A DNA stretch of 64,000 nt from Cytobacillus gottheilii (lineage in GTDB: Bacteria > Bacillota > Bacilli > Bacillales > Cytobacillaceae): positions 2,741,761 to 2,805,760 of the forward strand of contig NZ_LT800494.1 in the NCBI RefSeq assembly GCF_900166665.1. Reading direction: 5' to 3'. Shown in pieces: positions 1 to 8,700 of this stretch (positions are counted from its first letter, which is position 1; each line of letters opens with the position of its first letter). The notes under the pieces are model-generated. The model made no database searches. It was not told the DNA's origin and saw only the letters and a program-made list of their open reading frames with translations. A program made the position numbers and the translations under genes.

Positions 1-1426
1 TTACTAATTTATTCTTTCTTGTATAACCTGCTAAAATATCCGGGTTGTTCTTGCTTTCCCCTTCAACCAGCACTTCTACAATTTCATCCTGGTATTTCTT
101 CATGGAAGCAGCAGAAAATTCATTTACAAGCGCATTTAAACGCTGCAGACGCTCTTTTTTGACTTCCATCGGCACATTGTCTACCATTTTCGCTGCAGGT
201 GTACCTTCTCGTGGTGAATAAATAAATGTATACGCAGCCTCGAAGCCTACTTCACGATATAAAGAAAGCGTTTCTTGGAACTGCTCTTCTGTTTCATTCG
301 GGTAGCCAACGATGATGTCCGTTGTAAACGTTGCGTTTGGAATCGCCGCTTTAATTTTACCTACAAGCTCTAAAAATTGTTCTCTTGTATATTTGCGAGC
401 CATGATTTTTAAGACATCCGTTGAGCCAGATTGTACCGGCAAATGAATATGTTCAACGAGGTTGCCGCCTTTAGCAAGCACTTCAATTAAACGATCATCA
501 AAATCACGCGGATGGCTTGTTGTAAAACGAATGCGCGGGATATCAATTTTGCGGATTTCATCCATTAATTCGCCAAGACCATATTGAATATCATCAAAAT
601 CTTTACCATATGCATTTACATTCTGACCAAGCAACGTGATCTCCTGATAGCCTTGTGCTGCAAGCTGGCGCACCTCTTGAATAATATCTTCCGGACGGCG
701 GCTCCGCTCTTTGCCTCGAGTATAAGGAACGATACAATACGTACAGAATTTATCACAGCCGTACATAATATTAACCCATGCTTTAATATTGCCGCGGCGG
801 ACCTTTGGAAGGTTTTCAATTACATCTCCTTCTTTAGACCATACCTCGACAACCAATTCTTTTGAAAGATAAGCTTCTTTAAGTATGTTTGGCAAACGGT
901 GAATATTATGTGTACCAAAAATCATGTCAACTTGTGTGTACGTTTTTAGAATCTTGTTTACGACAGATTCTTCCTGTGACATACAGCCGCAGACGCCCAG
1001 TAAAAGATCTGGATTGTTTTTCTTTAAGTGCTTTAAGTGACCTAGCTCTCCAAACACTTTATTTTCAGCATTTTCACGGATCGCGCACGTGTTCAGTAAA
1101 ATGACATTTGCATCTTCCACAGTATCTGTTGCCTCATAGCCAAGAGACTCAAAGATCCCTGCCATCACTTCTGTGTCATGCTCGTTCATTTGACATCCAA
1201 ATGTGCGGATATAGAATTTGCGGCCTTTGCCCATCTGATAAAATTCTTCCGGAATATCAAAGTCTTTATGATATTTCACTTCTTCTTTTCCGCGTTTTTT
1301 TGCATCCTTTAAGGACGGTGGTGTATATACTGTTTCAAAATATTTACTGTAATCCTTTTCGGATTTTTTGTCCGCTGGATTAGCTGCTGCAATTTGCTGT
1401 CCTTCTAGCCGTTGTTTTTCGTTCAT
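1..1426 (-). CDS. miaB: tRNA-2-methylthio-N6-dimethylallyladenosine synthase MiaB (3' end cut by window)
   Basis: A radical-SAM methylthiotransferase that adds the 2-methylthio group to i6A37 of tRNAs reading UNN codons. The 475 visible codons show an N-terminal extension of about 65 residues, the UPF0004 domain ([43 protein letters not shown], whose three cysteines hold the auxiliary Fe-S cluster), then the radical-SAM loop [17 protein letters not shown]. The last visible residues ([13 protein letters not shown]) lie in the C-terminal TRAM domain, so only about 30 residues are missing. The ATG follows AAAGGAGTTCC. It lies in the usual Bacillus position near spoVS. The identification is secure from family motifs; the window edge truncates it, not a mutation. 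Confidence 0.96.
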   Translation of the reverse strand, partial: MNEKQRLEGQQIAAANPADKKSEKDYSKYFETVYTPPSLKDAKKRGKEEVKYHKDFDIPEEFYQMGKGRKFYIRTFGCQMNEHDTEVMAGIFESLGYEATDTVEDANVILLNTCAIRENAENKVFGELGHLKHLKKNNPDLLLGVCGCMSQEESVVNKILKTYTQVDMIFGTHNIHRLPNILKEAYLSKELVVEVWSKEGDVIENLPKVRRGNIKAWVNIMYGCDKFCTYCIVPYTRGKERSRRPEDIIQEVRQLAAQGYQEITLLGQNVNAYGKDFDDIQYGLGELMDEIRKIDIPRIRFTTSHPRDFDDRLIEVLAKGGNLVEHIHLPVQSGSTDVLKIMARKYTREQFLELVGKIKAAIPNATFTTDIIVGYPNETEEQFQETLSLYREVGFEAAYTFIYSPREGTPAAKMVDNVPMEVKKERLQRLNALVNEFSAASMKKYQDEIVEVLVEGESKNNPDILAGYTRKNKLV

Positions 1427-1806
1427 TATGGAACTCCTTTCATCTATCTCAAAACTTGTCCAATAATCCATTCGCTCATATGTTCATTGTGCTTTTTAAA
1501 CCCCTATGCACATTATTATAGTATAAAGCCTATAAGGCGTTTACACAATAGAATGGAGTTTATGACTTTATATTATAAAGGGAACAGAATGTTTATATTG
1601 TGACAAAGCTTACAACGCTTTCATTTTTTATTTGATCCATTATCATCGCCCTGTTTAGAATTTCTGCAGAAGTCTGCTCCTTTTCCAAATAAGTATGCTG
1701 CTGTCCATCTGCCCAAACACCTAAAATGTATTTGATGACAAAGAATTTAGATAGACAAAATAAATTTCTTCCCTAAAGTACATAGGATGCTATAGGTGGT
1801 GAGAAG
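1427..1806. other. Intergenic region between divergent miaB and MFS gene
   Basis: This AT-rich gap must hold the miaB promoter (leftward) and the MFS promoter (rightward). I could not fix either with confidence. The only structured content noticed is the 59-codon open stretch described separately. No hairpin terminator or copy of the repeat families is visible here. Confidence 0.5.
1593..1772 (-). pseudogene. Open 59-codon stretch without a usual start codon, possible gene remnant
   Basis: Between miaB and the MFS gene the minus strand is open for 59 codons and ends in TAA. Its translation looks protein-like: KYILGVWADGQQHTYLEKEQ, then an amphipathic stretch ending ESVVSFVTI. There is no in-frame ATG, GTG or TTG between the upstream TAG and the plausible coding part, so it would need an ATT or ATC start. 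I do not recognise the family. It may be a small gene that lost its start, a gene with a rare start codon, or chance. Confidence 0.25.
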
Positions 1807-2934
1807 ATGGGACGTTTACATGCAGTCGGACTTCTTTTAATTGTAACCGGTGTTTTTGTCGCCAGTAATATTTATACTTTGATTCCGATTTACTCGGAGA
1901 TCGCTATTGGAGTAAAGTCATCTGAAGAACAAATTATATGGGGCAGCAGTGTTTTCACAGTGTGTTATGCAATTGGGCTGCTTCTCTTTGGCCCGCTGTC
2001 CGAGCAATATGGCCGTAAAAAAGTGATTGTCTTAGGTCTTTTGATGTCCGGCCTTTCCACAATGCTTGTGGGATTGTCTTTTAATCTTGAAAGCTTAATT
2101 GTCTTTCGCGGGGTTCAGGGATTCTTTCTCGGCAGCTTTGCACCAGTTGCCTTTGCCTATATCTTTGAGCTTTATGAAAAAGAAAAACAGCGAACGTTAA
2201 TTCTTACCCTCATTAATTGCGGGTTTTTAGTTGCAGGCATTCTTGGTCAGATTGTAAGTACTGCACTCACACTCTTCTATGGATGGGAAATCGTTTTTTT
2301 TGTTTTTGCAGTTATCTACGTCACTTTATTTACGTTCAGCCACAAGATTCATATAAAGACAGCCATTTCCCCTGCTCAAGGCTTTCATATCTTTAAAGTC
2401 CTTGCGGTTCCATTTTCAAGCAAACAACTTTTCAATAGCTACTTAATCACGTTTACTCTGCTGCTTTCATTTATTGCTTTCTATGACAGTCTAGGAAGAA
2501 TGCTGAGTACAGATGGGTTTTCAGACGAGGCGCTCATTCTTATTCGCACCATTGGATTAGCTGGTACCATTCTGGCTGTTTTTACAGGGCGGATCATTGA
2601 GAAGCTCCATTTGAAAAAGACGATGATTATTGGAATTCTTTTATGTTTGGGCAGCTTAGTGCTGTTTATTGTGTTTCGTGAACAGCCGGTTATGATTACC
2701 TTTTTATCCATCCCATTTGTGTCATCGATCGCCATGCTGATTCCTTCTGTCATCTCGTATATTGGCAGTGCTGCTAAAGCACAAAGAGGATTAGCGACTT
2801 CGTTCTATTCTTTTTCCCTCTTAATGGGGGCAAGTTTAGCTCCAGTGATTGCAGCACACTTATCGTTTACGTTCGTTATGACAGTGCTGCTTGTTTTCTT
2901 CTGCTGCAATTTGTTTCTTGTTTTGAAAATGTAA
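1807..2934 (+). CDS. Major facilitator superfamily transporter (DHA1-like)
   Basis: A 375-residue, very hydrophobic protein with about 11-12 predicted membrane helices. After the second helix it has the MFS motif A loop, GPLSEQYGRKKVIVLG (residues about 62-77), the signature of proton-coupled antiporters and sugar or drug permeases. The substrate is unknown. Most MFS drug exporters are near 390-400 residues, so it is slightly short, but the start after AGGTGGTGAGAAG is well placed. It is the only confident plus-strand gene here and is absent at this site in the B. subtilis map, so it is probably an accessory insertion. It ends against a shared terminator facing the ferredoxin oxidoreductase operon. 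Confidence 0.85.
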   Translation: MGRLHAVGLLLIVTGVFVASNIYTLIPIYSEIAIGVKSSEEQIIWGSSVFTVCYAIGLLLFGPLSEQYGRKKVIVLGLLMSGLSTMLVGLSFNLESLIVFRGVQGFFLGSFAPVAFAYIFELYEKEKQRTLILTLINCGFLVAGILGQIVSTALTLFYGWEIVFFVFAVIYVTLFTFSHKIHIKTAISPAQGFHIFKVLAVPFSSKQLFNSYLITFTLLLSFIAFYDSLGRMLSTDGFSDEALILIRTIGLAGTILAVFTGRIIEKLHLKKTMIIGILLCLGSLVLFIVFREQPVMITFLSIPFVSSIAMLIPSVISYIGSAAKAQRGLATSFYSFSLLMGASLAPVIAAHLSFTFVMTVLLVFFCCNLFLVLKM

Positions 2935-2936
2935 AA

Positions 2937-2962
2937 AAACCGCCTGATTTAAAGGCGGTTCT
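2937..2962. terminator. Bidirectional terminator between MFS gene and korB
   Basis: Perfect stem AACCGCC / GGCGGTT with a 9-base loop. It is preceded by an A-run that serves as the U-tract for leftward transcripts. It lies between two convergent genes and can end both. Confidence 0.75.
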
Positions 2963-2970
2963 AAAATGGG

Positions 2971-3837
2971 TTACATAAACTCCGCAGCAAGCTTGTCAAA
3001 ATGCTCTTGATCAAGCTGTAAATCTGCGTGTGCGAGCGGAGTTTCAGCATACCCATTCAAATGTTCCTGATAGGATTTTTGTTCTGTATTTTGATAGATC
3101 AGCCCAGTTACAAGTCCATCATGTTTCATGAGGGTCTGCATCGCAAGCTCTCGATTAGAAGGATCATATTCTTCTATTGTTGCCAATTTTGTCAGATTCT
3201 CTTTGAACCATTCATACGTATTGATTTTATTATAAGTTACACAAGGGCTATATACATTGATTAAAGAAAATCCGTCATGCTGGATCCCAGCTTCAATCAA
3301 GGCCGTTAAGTCCTTTAAATCTGTCGAAAAGCTTTGCGCCACAAAGGTCGCCCCTGCTGTTAAAGCCATTTCCATTGGCGAAATGGCAGATTCAATGGAG
3401 CCTGCAGGCGTAGATTTCGTTTTAAAGCCGGAAGCAGAGCGTGGTGAAGTCTGCCCCTTCGTCAAACCATAAATTTGGTTATCCATGACAATATACGTCA
3501 GATTGACATTGCGGCGGATCGCATGGATCGTATGCCCCATCCCAATAGCAAATCCATCTCCATCACCGCCTGAAGCAATAACGGTCAGGTCTCTGTTTGC
3601 CATTTTTACACCTTGGGCTATAGGAAGGCAACGACCGTGAATCCCATGAAATCCATAGGAGTTAATATAGCCGGAAATCCGTCCAGAACAGCCTATACCT
3701 GATATGACAGCCAGATTTTCCGGTTCCAGGCCAACGTTTGCAGCTGCACGCTGAATAGCAGCCTGAACGGAAAAATCACCACAGCCAGGACACCAGTTTG
3801 GTTTTACATTATTGCGAAAATCTTTAAACGTCGCCAT
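2971..3837 (-). CDS. korB: 2-oxoacid:ferredoxin oxidoreductase, beta (TPP-binding) subunit
   Basis: The thiamine-pyrophosphate half of a two-subunit 2-oxoacid:ferredoxin oxidoreductase, most likely acting on 2-oxoglutarate (oxidative decarboxylation to succinyl-CoA with electrons passed to ferredoxin). At 288 residues it is the usual beta-subunit length. NWCPGCGDFSVQAAI near residue 15 supplies cluster and cofactor cysteines. GGDGDGFAIGMGHTIHAIRR (about 90-110) followed by MDNQIYGLTKGQTSP is the TPP and Mg binding motif. The start codon directly follows the alpha-subunit stop with no gap, so the two are translationally coupled. Substrate choice (2-oxoglutarate rather than pyruvate or branched oxoacids) is inferred from the Bacillus-type pair. 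Confidence 0.92.
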   Translation of the reverse strand: MATFKDFRNNVKPNWCPGCGDFSVQAAIQRAAANVGLEPENLAVISGIGCSGRISGYINSYGFHGIHGRCLPIAQGVKMANRDLTVIASGGDGDGFAIGMGHTIHAIRRNVNLTYIVMDNQIYGLTKGQTSPRSASGFKTKSTPAGSIESAISPMEMALTAGATFVAQSFSTDLKDLTALIEAGIQHDGFSLINVYSPCVTYNKINTYEWFKENLTKLATIEEYDPSNRELAMQTLMKHDGLVTGLIYQNTEQKSYQEHLNGYAETPLAHADLQLDQEHFDKLAAEFM

Positions 3838-5574
3838 TTAGATCAGCTCCTTACATGCAGAATGAATTTCATGCGGCAAAAATGGATTTCCGTCATATTT
3901 TAAATGATTATGAATTTTTTGCGCATAGCCAACATTCATTTTCATGATATTTGCCAATTGGCCTGTGGCATTGTTTTCAACAACGACCACTTTTTTTGCA
4001 GATTGAACAAGAGGCAAAAGTTCTTCTGAAGGGAACGGATGAATAAGGCGAATATGTGCATGATTCACTTTTAAACCATCTGCTTCTAATCGTTCCTGAG
4101 CTTCTTCAATGGCTCCTCTTGTGGAATTGAATCCTACTAACAATAGATCTGCATTCTCATGCGGCGTATTTTTATAAATCGGTGTATCGAAGCGAATATT
4201 TTCCAGCTTGCGGAACCTTTTATCCATCTGCGCTTTCCGGTTGGCTGGTGATTCAGATGGTTTTCCAGTTTCCTCATGCTCAACACCTGTCACATGGTGG
4301 ATGCCATGCTTCATGCCAGGAATTACTCTTGGTGAAACACCATCCTCTGTTACTTCGTATCTCTTAAAATACGCTTTATTTTCAATTTCAGGTAGATCAC
4401 CCGTAAGCAGCTTGCCGCGGCGGATTTCTACCTGGCTCAGATCAATCGGCTCAACCGTCTGTTTTCCTAAAGAAAGCTGCAGATCTGTTAACATAATAAC
4501 TGGACATTGGTATTCCTCTGCCAGATTAAACGCTTCAGCTGTATCATAAAATGCTTCCTGCACCGTGCTTGGAGCCAGAATAATTTTAGGAATCTCTCCG
4601 TGTGTGCCATAAATCATTGCCATTAAGTCTGATTGCTCCTGCTTTGTCGGCAGACCAGTGGATGGACCGCCGCGCTGTGTATCGATAATTACGAGCGGCG
4701 TTTCAGTTATCCCTGATAAACCGATAGCTTCCATTTTTAGCGATAGACCAGGACCTGCTGAAGCCGTCAGTGCACGTGCACCAGCATAATTAGCTCCAAT
4801 ACACATCGTAACAGCCGCGATTTCGTCCTCTGTTTGAATGACAGAACCGCCTACTGCAGGCAGCTTCTTAATTAAATACTCCATTATTTCGGAAGCGGGC
4901 GTAATCGGGTAAGCAGCCATAAAGCGAACACCTGCACTAAGCGCGCCTAATGCGATGGCATCATTTCCGATCATAAATAATCTCTTCTCGCCATCTGCCT
5001 TAGCCAGCTCCATCATGCCTGTTCCCTCGGAAAGTGCTTCCTTCATCGCATCAAAGCCAGCTTTAATGGCATCCATATTGCTGTCAACGACATTTTGCCC
5101 TTTTCTGCCGAAAATCTCCTGAACTACTTCTCTGAAAAGCTCTGACTCTATGTTTAGAACTGCACAAGTTGATCCAATCGCAATCATATTTTTCATTAAT
5201 GAAGTACCCAGTTCTGTTGCAAGACTTGTAAAAGGAATCGAATATAAAGCTGCATTTGTATCTTCTGGCTTTTGCGGACCGAATTTAGCATCTGCAATAA
5301 TAATTCCGTCATCATGCAATTCCTGGTAGTTTAAATCTATTGTTTCTTGATCAAAAGCAACCAGGATATCCAAATCGTCTGATATGGCACGAACCTGACT
5401 CGTACTTACACGAATCTTATTATTTGTATGGCCACCCTTAATTCGGGAGGAAAAATGACGGTATCCGTATAAGTAGTAGCCTAAGCGATTCAAAGCAATC
5501 GAAAAGATTTCCCCTGTGCTTTCAATGCCTTCCCCTTGCTGTCCCCCAACTTTCCACGAAAGCTGATTGATCAT
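3838..5574 (-). CDS. korA: 2-oxoacid:ferredoxin oxidoreductase, alpha (fused gamma-alpha) subunit
   Basis: Partner of the adjacent beta subunit. The 578 residues begin with a gamma-type domain (MINQLSWKVGGQQGEGIEST, then FSSRIKGGHTNNKIRVS) and continue into the pyrimidine-binding alpha domain (FMAAYPITPASEIMEYL, then ASAGPGLSLKMEAIGLS and DTQRGGPSTGLPTKQEQSD), followed by a C-terminal transketolase-like domain. I chose the ATG preceded by AAAGGGGTGCAGAAC; a longer frame begins 16 codons earlier but has no ribosome site. The operon has a promoter with a candidate CcpA site. A ferredoxin-linked oxoacid enzyme beside the usual dehydrogenase gives an alternative, low-potential route through this TCA step. 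Confidence 0.92.
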   Translation of the reverse strand: MINQLSWKVGGQQGEGIESTGEIFSIALNRLGYYLYGYRHFSSRIKGGHTNNKIRVSTSQVRAISDDLDILVAFDQETIDLNYQELHDDGIIIADAKFGPQKPEDTNAALYSIPFTSLATELGTSLMKNMIAIGSTCAVLNIESELFREVVQEIFGRKGQNVVDSNMDAIKAGFDAMKEALSEGTGMMELAKADGEKRLFMIGNDAIALGALSAGVRFMAAYPITPASEIMEYLIKKLPAVGGSVIQTEDEIAAVTMCIGANYAGARALTASAGPGLSLKMEAIGLSGITETPLVIIDTQRGGPSTGLPTKQEQSDLMAMIYGTHGEIPKIILAPSTVQEAFYDTAEAFNLAEEYQCPVIMLTDLQLSLGKQTVEPIDLSQVEIRRGKLLTGDLPEIENKAYFKRYEVTEDGVSPRVIPGMKHGIHHVTGVEHEETGKPSESPANRKAQMDKRFRKLENIRFDTPIYKNTPHENADLLLVGFNSTRGAIEEAQERLEADGLKVNHAHIRLIHPFPSEELLPLVQSAKKVVVVENNATGQLANIMKMNVGYAQKIHNHLKYDGNPFLPHEIHSACKELI

Positions 5575-5687
5575 GTTCTGCACCCCTTTTAAAAATATTA
5601 ATAGGTATGTATATTTATTCAAACTAAAATAGAAGATCGCGCCCGTCTATTACAGGCATTTGCCTTATATAAAAGCGGCACAGACGT

Positions 5688-5702
5688 ACTAAACGCTTAC
5701 AA
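5688..5702 (-). promoter_or_regulatory. Candidate cre (CcpA) site on korAB promoter
   Basis: On the minus strand the sequence reads TTGTAAGCGTTTAGT. This fits the catabolite response element pattern WTGNAANCGNWNNCW at all but one fixed position. It begins at the -10 box and covers the predicted transcription start, where CcpA binding usually represses. Inferred from sequence only. Confidence 0.45.
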
Positions 5703-5730
5703 TTTTAGTCCTTACCTTTTTAAAAAGCAA
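5702..5730 (-). promoter_or_regulatory. sigma-A promoter of korAB
   Basis: Minus strand: TTGCTT, a 17-base spacer, TAAAAT. Spacing is ideal and both boxes are near consensus. It lies about 130 bases upstream of the korA start, with AT-rich sequence farther upstream. Confidence 0.6.
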
Positions 5731-5862
5731 GCCTTTACATACAACTAAAAGTTATAATTCTGTGAATTATTTTAATATAAAATAGTATATTTTCTGTATT
5801 TTCTGCGAATAAAACAAAATTGATTTTTTGAGCTGGTTTCTATCATTTGCACAGAATTTAAC

Positions 5863-6786
5863 TTATATTGGGAGACGACTCGCAAAATTTTGAAACATAA
5901 ACCGATCAAGTTGTGTTTGTGAATAGTAGCTGCTTAATGCATGAATAAGATTTTCATATTTAGAGGCCTTTTCAATACCGGTTACGATATGGTCAGTTCC
6001 GTCAAAGTCTGAACCAAATCCGACATGAAATTCTCCGCCAAGCGAACAAATATAATCAAGATGGCGTAAAATGTCATCTATTGTAGCTGTTGATGATCCG
6101 GACAAAAAATCAGCAACAAAGGTTATTCCGATGACACTGTTTCGATCAATAAGTGCCTTGATTTGCTCATCTTTTAAATTTCTAGGATGCTTGCATACTG
6201 AATAACAATTCGAGTGAGAAGCAATCGGAAACTGCCCATATTCCATGACATCCCAAAATCCCTTTTCCGCTAAATGCGAGACATCACACCAAATATTCCT
6301 TTCATTCAGCACACCAAGTACTTGTTTGCCAAACTGCGAAAGCCCTCCTGCACTCTCCTCTAATACACCATCAGCAACGCAGTTTCGATAATTCCAGGTT
6401 AAACCTACACTTGCTACCCCCAGCCGAAGCAATGTCTGCAGTTTCACGATATCCTTACAGATGGCATCACAGCCTTCAAGCGTAAGAAGTGCCCCCACTT
6501 CGTTCAGTTTCAGATTTTTAATATCCTCTTTGCTTTTGACTAGTTTAAGGCGTGGATTGGGCTTAATGATTCGTTCATAAAATAGATCAATCATTCTTAA
6601 TGCAGCATGAAACTTTAAATCAGGATGCACAGCTTCCGGGACATAAATCGCAAAGCATTGTACCTTAATGGCTGAGTTTATAAGCTCATTCATATTTACT
6701 TGCAGATTGTGATCATTTTGAAATTGAATATTTGAATCCATAAGCATTTTACACAGAACATCACAGTGAGCATCAAAGATAGACAT
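5863..6786 (-). CDS. Membrane dipeptidase family protein (peptidase M19)
   Basis: A 307-residue zinc dipeptidase of the renal-dipeptidase family. The N-terminal FDAHCDVL supplies the His-x-Asp ligands, LTLEGCDAI the bridging Glu, and DVSHLAEKGFWDVM plus IASHSNCYSVCKHPRNL the later histidines. GFGSDFDGT near residue 265 is also typical. Some spore-formers use an M19 enzyme for dipeptide recycling; its substrate here is unknown. The start chosen is the ATG behind GAGAAAGGACTTTGTAT, giving MSIFDAHCD; a longer reading frame has no ribosome site. It follows spoVS but a terminator separates them. No signal peptide is seen, so it should be cytoplasmic despite the family name. Confidence 0.9.
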   Translation of the reverse strand: MSIFDAHCDVLCKMLMDSNIQFQNDHNLQVNMNELINSAIKVQCFAIYVPEAVHPDLKFHAALRMIDLFYERIIKPNPRLKLVKSKEDIKNLKLNEVGALLTLEGCDAICKDIVKLQTLLRLGVASVGLTWNYRNCVADGVLEESAGGLSQFGKQVLGVLNERNIWCDVSHLAEKGFWDVMEYGQFPIASHSNCYSVCKHPRNLKDEQIKALIDRNSVIGITFVADFLSGSSTATIDDILRHLDYICSLGGEFHVGFGSDFDGTDHIVTGIEKASKYENLIHALSSYYSQTQLDRFMFQNFASRLPI

Positions 6787-6898
6787 ATACAAAGTCCTTT
6801 CTCTATTGATCTTATTAATCGCATAGAAATGCGGAATCATTTTAGTGTTATAGCTCAGCAAACGCAGCTAGGTTTCTTTTATTATTCTTCGTACTGTG

Positions 6899-6929
6899 AA
6901 AAAAGCCTGCTTGCGTTAAGCAAACAGGC
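6899..6929 (-). terminator. Terminator of spoVS
   Basis: Stem GCCTG-TTGC / GCAA-CAGGC with one internal mismatch and a short loop, followed on the minus strand by TTTTTT. It lies just after the spoVS stop codon and before the dipeptidase start. Confidence 0.7.
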
Positions 6930-6952
6930 CGAAAACGATATGTGGTTGTTGT

Positions 6953-7213
6953 TTATCTCGGTTCAACGATCAATTTGATCGCTGTTCTTTCTTCTCCTTC
7001 AATGAGAATATCTGTAAATGCAGGGATGCAAATTAAATCCACTCCGCTAGGTGCTACAAATCCGCGTGCAATCGCTACTGCTTTAACCGCTTGATTCAAT
7101 GCACCCGCACCAATTGCCTGAATTTCTGCTGCTCCTCTTTCACGCAGCACTCCAGCAAGCGCACCAGCTACAGAATTGGGATTAGATTTTGCTGAAACTT
7201 TTAATATTTCCAT
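6953..7213 (-). CDS. spoVS: Stage V sporulation protein S
   Basis: An 86-residue Alba-like protein needed for normal coat assembly and stage V progression. It is nearly invariant in spore formers and recognisable throughout: MEILKVSAKSNPNSVAGALA at the start, ERGAAEIQAIGAGALNQAVK in the middle and GEERTAIKLIVEPR at the end. The ribosome site is GAGGAGGAGCTAGGA. Upstream lies a sigma-H-like promoter, consistent with the known sigma-H control of spoVS in B. subtilis. It is monocistronic, bounded by its own terminator. Its order after rny and ymdB is as in B. subtilis. Confidence 0.97.
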   Translation of the reverse strand: MEILKVSAKSNPNSVAGALAGVLRERGAAEIQAIGAGALNQAVKAVAIARGFVAPSGVDLICIPAFTDILIEGEERTAIKLIVEPR

Positions 7214-7292
7214 TCCTAGCTCCTCCTCATTTTTTCCCCTCTGTATGCCCCCTTAAAGACACATCAGGTATATAAACCATTCCATTGCTACT

Positions 7293-7322
7293 ATATTCAT
7301 TTTTGAAAACACATATTCCGGC
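7293..7322 (-). promoter_or_regulatory. sigma-H-like promoter upstream of spoVS
   Basis: Minus strand: GCCGGAAT, about 12 bases, AAATGAATAT. This resembles the sigma-H pattern RNAGGAWWW then RNNGAATWW, although the -35 box lacks the first conserved A. It lies about 80 bases upstream of the spoVS start. Confidence 0.35.
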
Positions 7323-7418
7323 TTGGACCAAAAATTGAAAAAAAGTATTGGTTTATAGAAGGATTGCAGAAGATTTAAGGACCTGAGGAGCAAAGTATTA
7401 TGTCCCAGTCTATAAAAA

Positions 7419-7696
7419 GTGCTGGATCTGAACGAATATATTATTTCTTAAACACGATTATTCATAGTAGTGGTTTGGGTAGTTAAACAAGCTCGTTTCA
7501 TCTGCGCTCCAGACCCTCGCTTTCCATGGGGAGAAAGCTAGAATCTCTATTGCCCATAGGAGTCGGGGGTCCTCCGCTCCATTTCATTCATGTTTAGAAA
7601 TATTAAATGTTAAACAAATAAAAAACCAAATGATTAGAAAGATCTTCTTCCCAACCATTTGGTTCTAGGTCGCGTTAATACTTTTGTCTTAGCCTC
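7419..7696 (-). repeat. Family 1 terminator-bearing element, copy A (after ymdB)
   Basis: On the plus strand: a degenerate left end (GTGCTGGATCTGAACGAAT), then the GC-rich module (CGCTCCAGACCCTCGCTTTC ... GGAGTCGGGGGTCCTCCGCT), an AT-rich link, the hairpin AACCAAATG / CATTTGGTT, and the right end TGTCTTAGCCTC. The right end stops six bases before the ymdB stop codon. The hairpin stem shows a paired C-G to A-T change relative to other copies (CCGAATG to CCAAATG, with the partner also changed). Confidence 0.75.
7624..7664 (-). terminator. Terminator hairpin of ymdB inside family 1 element
   Basis: Stem AACCAAATG / CATTTGGTT followed on the minus strand by a run of T. It is the only terminator-like structure downstream of ymdB. 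Confidence 0.65.
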
Positions 7697-7701
7697 TTTA
7701 C

Positions 7702-8499
7702 TTATGAATAAAAGGGATGATCATCATTAATGAGAATCGGCTGTATTTTCTTCGCTTTGCCTGTTTTCTGATCTAGGTCGATTAATACTGCACTTAGCTG
7801 CGAGCGTCCTGTTTTCGGCACTTCAAATCGTACTGGCAGACCGGTAAGGAAGCGCTTAAGAACAGCTTCTTTCTCCATTCCCAATACAGCGTCATATGGC
7901 CCTGTCATGCCTACATCTGCCATAAAGGCCGTTCCATCTGGAAGGATGCGGCAATCGGCTGTTTGCACATGTGTATGGGTTCCTACGACTGCCGATACTC
8001 TTCCATCCAAATACCAGCCCATTGCCTGTTTTTCACTTGTTGCTTCTGCGTGAAAATCGACAAAAATGATGGACGTTCTTTCTTTTGCGATTGCTATGAG
8101 TTCATCCGCTTTCTCAAACGGACAATTATTCGCCTGCATGAAGGTTCTGCCTTGAAGACTAATAACAGCGATTTCCTCGGTATTGTATTTTAAGAAGACC
8201 ATTCCCTGCCCAGGGTTGTTATCCGGAAAATTGGCTGGCCGCACTAAATATTTTGCTTTATCAACAAATTCGAATATTTCTTTATTATCCCATGTATGAT
8301 TTCCAAGTGTAACGGCTTGTGCGCCAGTTTCTAAAAAGCTCCGATAAATTTTTTCTGTGATGCCTCTGCCGCTTGCTGCATTTTCACCATTGATGATGGT
8401 CAGCTGCGGACGGTATTTTTCTTTTAATTTAGGCACATACTCGCTGATCATATCTCTTCCTAACGAGCCGACCACATCTCCTACAAACAAAATCCTCAT
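7702..8499 (-). CDS. ymdB: YmdB metallophosphoesterase (cyclic nucleotide phosphodiesterase)
   Basis: A 265-residue calcineurin-like phosphoesterase. The metal-binding blocks are GDVVGSLGRDM at the N terminus, INGENAASGRGI (about 38-49), LGNHTWDNKEI (about 65-75), then FVDFHAEATSEKQAMGWYLD and VVGTHTHVQTAD. In B. subtilis YmdB cleaves 2',3' and 3',5' cyclic nucleotides and affects biofilm and motility choice; the same role is inferred here. It lies downstream of rny, as in B. subtilis. The start follows AAGAAGGTGTAAAA. A family 1 repeat sits directly after its stop. Confidence 0.95.
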   Translation of the reverse strand: MRILFVGDVVGSLGRDMISEYVPKLKEKYRPQLTIINGENAASGRGITEKIYRSFLETGAQAVTLGNHTWDNKEIFEFVDKAKYLVRPANFPDNNPGQGMVFLKYNTEEIAVISLQGRTFMQANNCPFEKADELIAIAKERTSIIFVDFHAEATSEKQAMGWYLDGRVSAVVGTHTHVQTADCRILPDGTAFMADVGMTGPYDAVLGMEKEAVLKRFLTGLPVRFEVPKTGRSQLSAVLIDLDQKTGKAKKIQPILINDDHPFYS

Positions 8500-8676
8500 T
8501 TTTACACCTTCTTAATATGTACTTGCTCTTTCAGTTTAGCACATTTCTGTATGCTTTTATGCAATTCATCGTACAATTCATCCTATTACGCTCAGAAAAA
8601 CAAACACTTTTTCGTTCAAGCTGCAGATGTTGCTAAATTATTCATGGTGATGTTCAGGCTTTCCTTTTAAAAGCAC

Positions 8677-8700
8677 AAAAAAGCGATGCTGACGCATCGC
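8677..8700 (-). terminator. Terminator of rny
   Basis: Perfect stem GCGATGC / GCATCGC with a four-base loop, followed by T6 on the minus strand. It abuts the rny stop codon, so ymdB probably has its own promoter in the 200-base gap. Confidence 0.85.

Noticed and set aside
4182..4549. Plus-strand open frames opposite korA, and similar ones opposite polC, pnp, rny and infB
   Set aside because: They are antisense shadows of well-supported genes, without ribosome sites or recognisable domains.
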